Positions 63,578 to 64,000 of a stretch of 64,000 nucleotides of DNA are shown in pieces (the stretch's first letter is position 1; every line of letters begins with the position of its first letter). The stretch covers positions 310,001-374,000 of the forward strand of contig WHVD01000068.1 of NCBI GenBank assembly GCA_015178975.1, read 5' to 3'. The position numbers and the translations under genes were made by a program. Below the pieces are notes generated by a model. That model was not told the DNA's origin. It made no database searches and was given only the letters and a program-made list of their open reading frames with translations. Source of the stretch: Hysterangium stoloniferum (Eukaryota > Basidiomycota > Agaricomycetes > Hysterangiales > Hysterangiaceae).

Positions 63578-64000
63578 TTACAGCTGTTCCGGATATCTAT
63601 GGCGGGGTTTCAAAAGTCAAAAAAGTCCCGCTTTGGAATTCACAGACAAATTTTGTGATATCTCCCGAACGGAGTGGAGTTAAGACACAGTATTTTAGGA
63701 TATATATTTAATAGTGTAGAGGTATTAATATATGTATATATTTGGTCTTATGACACCTTATTTAATATTCAGCTCAATCTCACTTCAATGGCTCTCCACC
63801 ATTCAATTATTATCAGATTTGCCTCTAGCCTTGGTGAATTAATGTTATGTATTGTATATAAATATTGTATGAGCTGTGGGGTTTAATGTGCCTTGTTGAA
63901 CACAGCATACTACTCACTATATGCTAGCTTGAAATGTGCCTAGTCACCAGGTTTAGAAGGCAGTATTAAGCCTCAAAACTCAACGAACATTTAGGATAAA
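63578..64000. mobile_element. Second copy of the palindromic TIR element, cut by window end
   Basis: It starts TTACAGCTGTTCCGG and follows the 2378 element through gttaagacacagtatttt, ggtcttatgacacc and ttatttaatattcag to the hairpin centre (cactatatgctagc) with many substitutions. The right arm begins (agtattaagcctcaaaactc) before the window ends. Confidence 0.75.

Overview
The window looks like a repeat-rich, gene-poor stretch of a filamentous basidiomycete genome, most likely Agaricomycetes. The pointers are short GT-AG introns of about 45-60 nt, DUF6533-type multipass membrane protein genes, a ZZ-zinc-finger protein of a type I know from mushrooms, a secreted CBM19-like chitin-binding gene, and Ty3/Gypsy, Ty1/Copia and RNase H-bearing LINE elements. 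No rRNA, CRISPR array, phage or bacterial operon is visible.

Layout. 1-2.3 kb: LTR and Copia relics plus a captured scrap of the ATP synthase alpha gene. 2.4-5.0 kb: a three-level nest. A palindromic TIR element (2378-4977) is split by a solo LTR (2863-4776, TSD GGAAC), which is split by a 654-bp miniature LTR retrotransposon (3317-3970, TSD AGGGT). The two LTRs of this miniature element are identical, and each carries a complete 72-nt tRNA-like sequence. 5.3-6.3 kb: a tandem array of about 155-bp units, upstream of an intact 520-codon membrane-protein ORF (6576-8138). 10.3-11.8 kb: a Mutator-like TIR followed by pieces of GAPDH, HEAT-repeat and inositol-phosphatase-like genes. 12.2-14.8 kb: a decayed Copia element holding a MITE. 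15.4-16.3 kb: a TA-flanked DNA element. 17.06-18.80 kb: a 13-exon DUF6533 gene, apparently recently disabled. 20.5-21.9 kb: a Mutator-like element with a 10-bp TSD.

23.2-32.1 kb holds a complete Ty3/Gypsy element on the minus strand (gag, protease, RT, RNase H, integrase, chromodomain; TSD AGTTA). It has broken reading frames and a second gene of its own on the opposite strand (24359-25359), which encodes coiled coils around a Zn2Cys6-type cysteine cluster. It landed inside a 207-bp Copia LTR. A sibling gag-only Copia element (33256-34506, TSD TGAGC) lies in inverted orientation nearby. 38.9-47.0 kb holds the two halves of one LINE lying head to head (ORF2 on minus, ORF1 plus the ORF2 start on plus), with a 1466-bp solo LTR (TSD GTCTG) inside ORF1.

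47-63.6 kb is a duplicated host-gene neighbourhood: two copies of a DUF6533 gene, two copies of a double-CBM19-like secreted gene, two copies of an unrecognised conserved gene, and one ZZ-type gene. Most carry frameshifts, exon loss or stops. The window ends in a second copy of the palindromic element.

The region reads as a transposon graveyard with a few young insertions. The strongest novelty candidates are the tRNA-bearing miniature retrotransposon and the antisense zinc-cluster gene of the Gypsy element. Exon borders, TSDs and homologies were read by eye; no database search was run.
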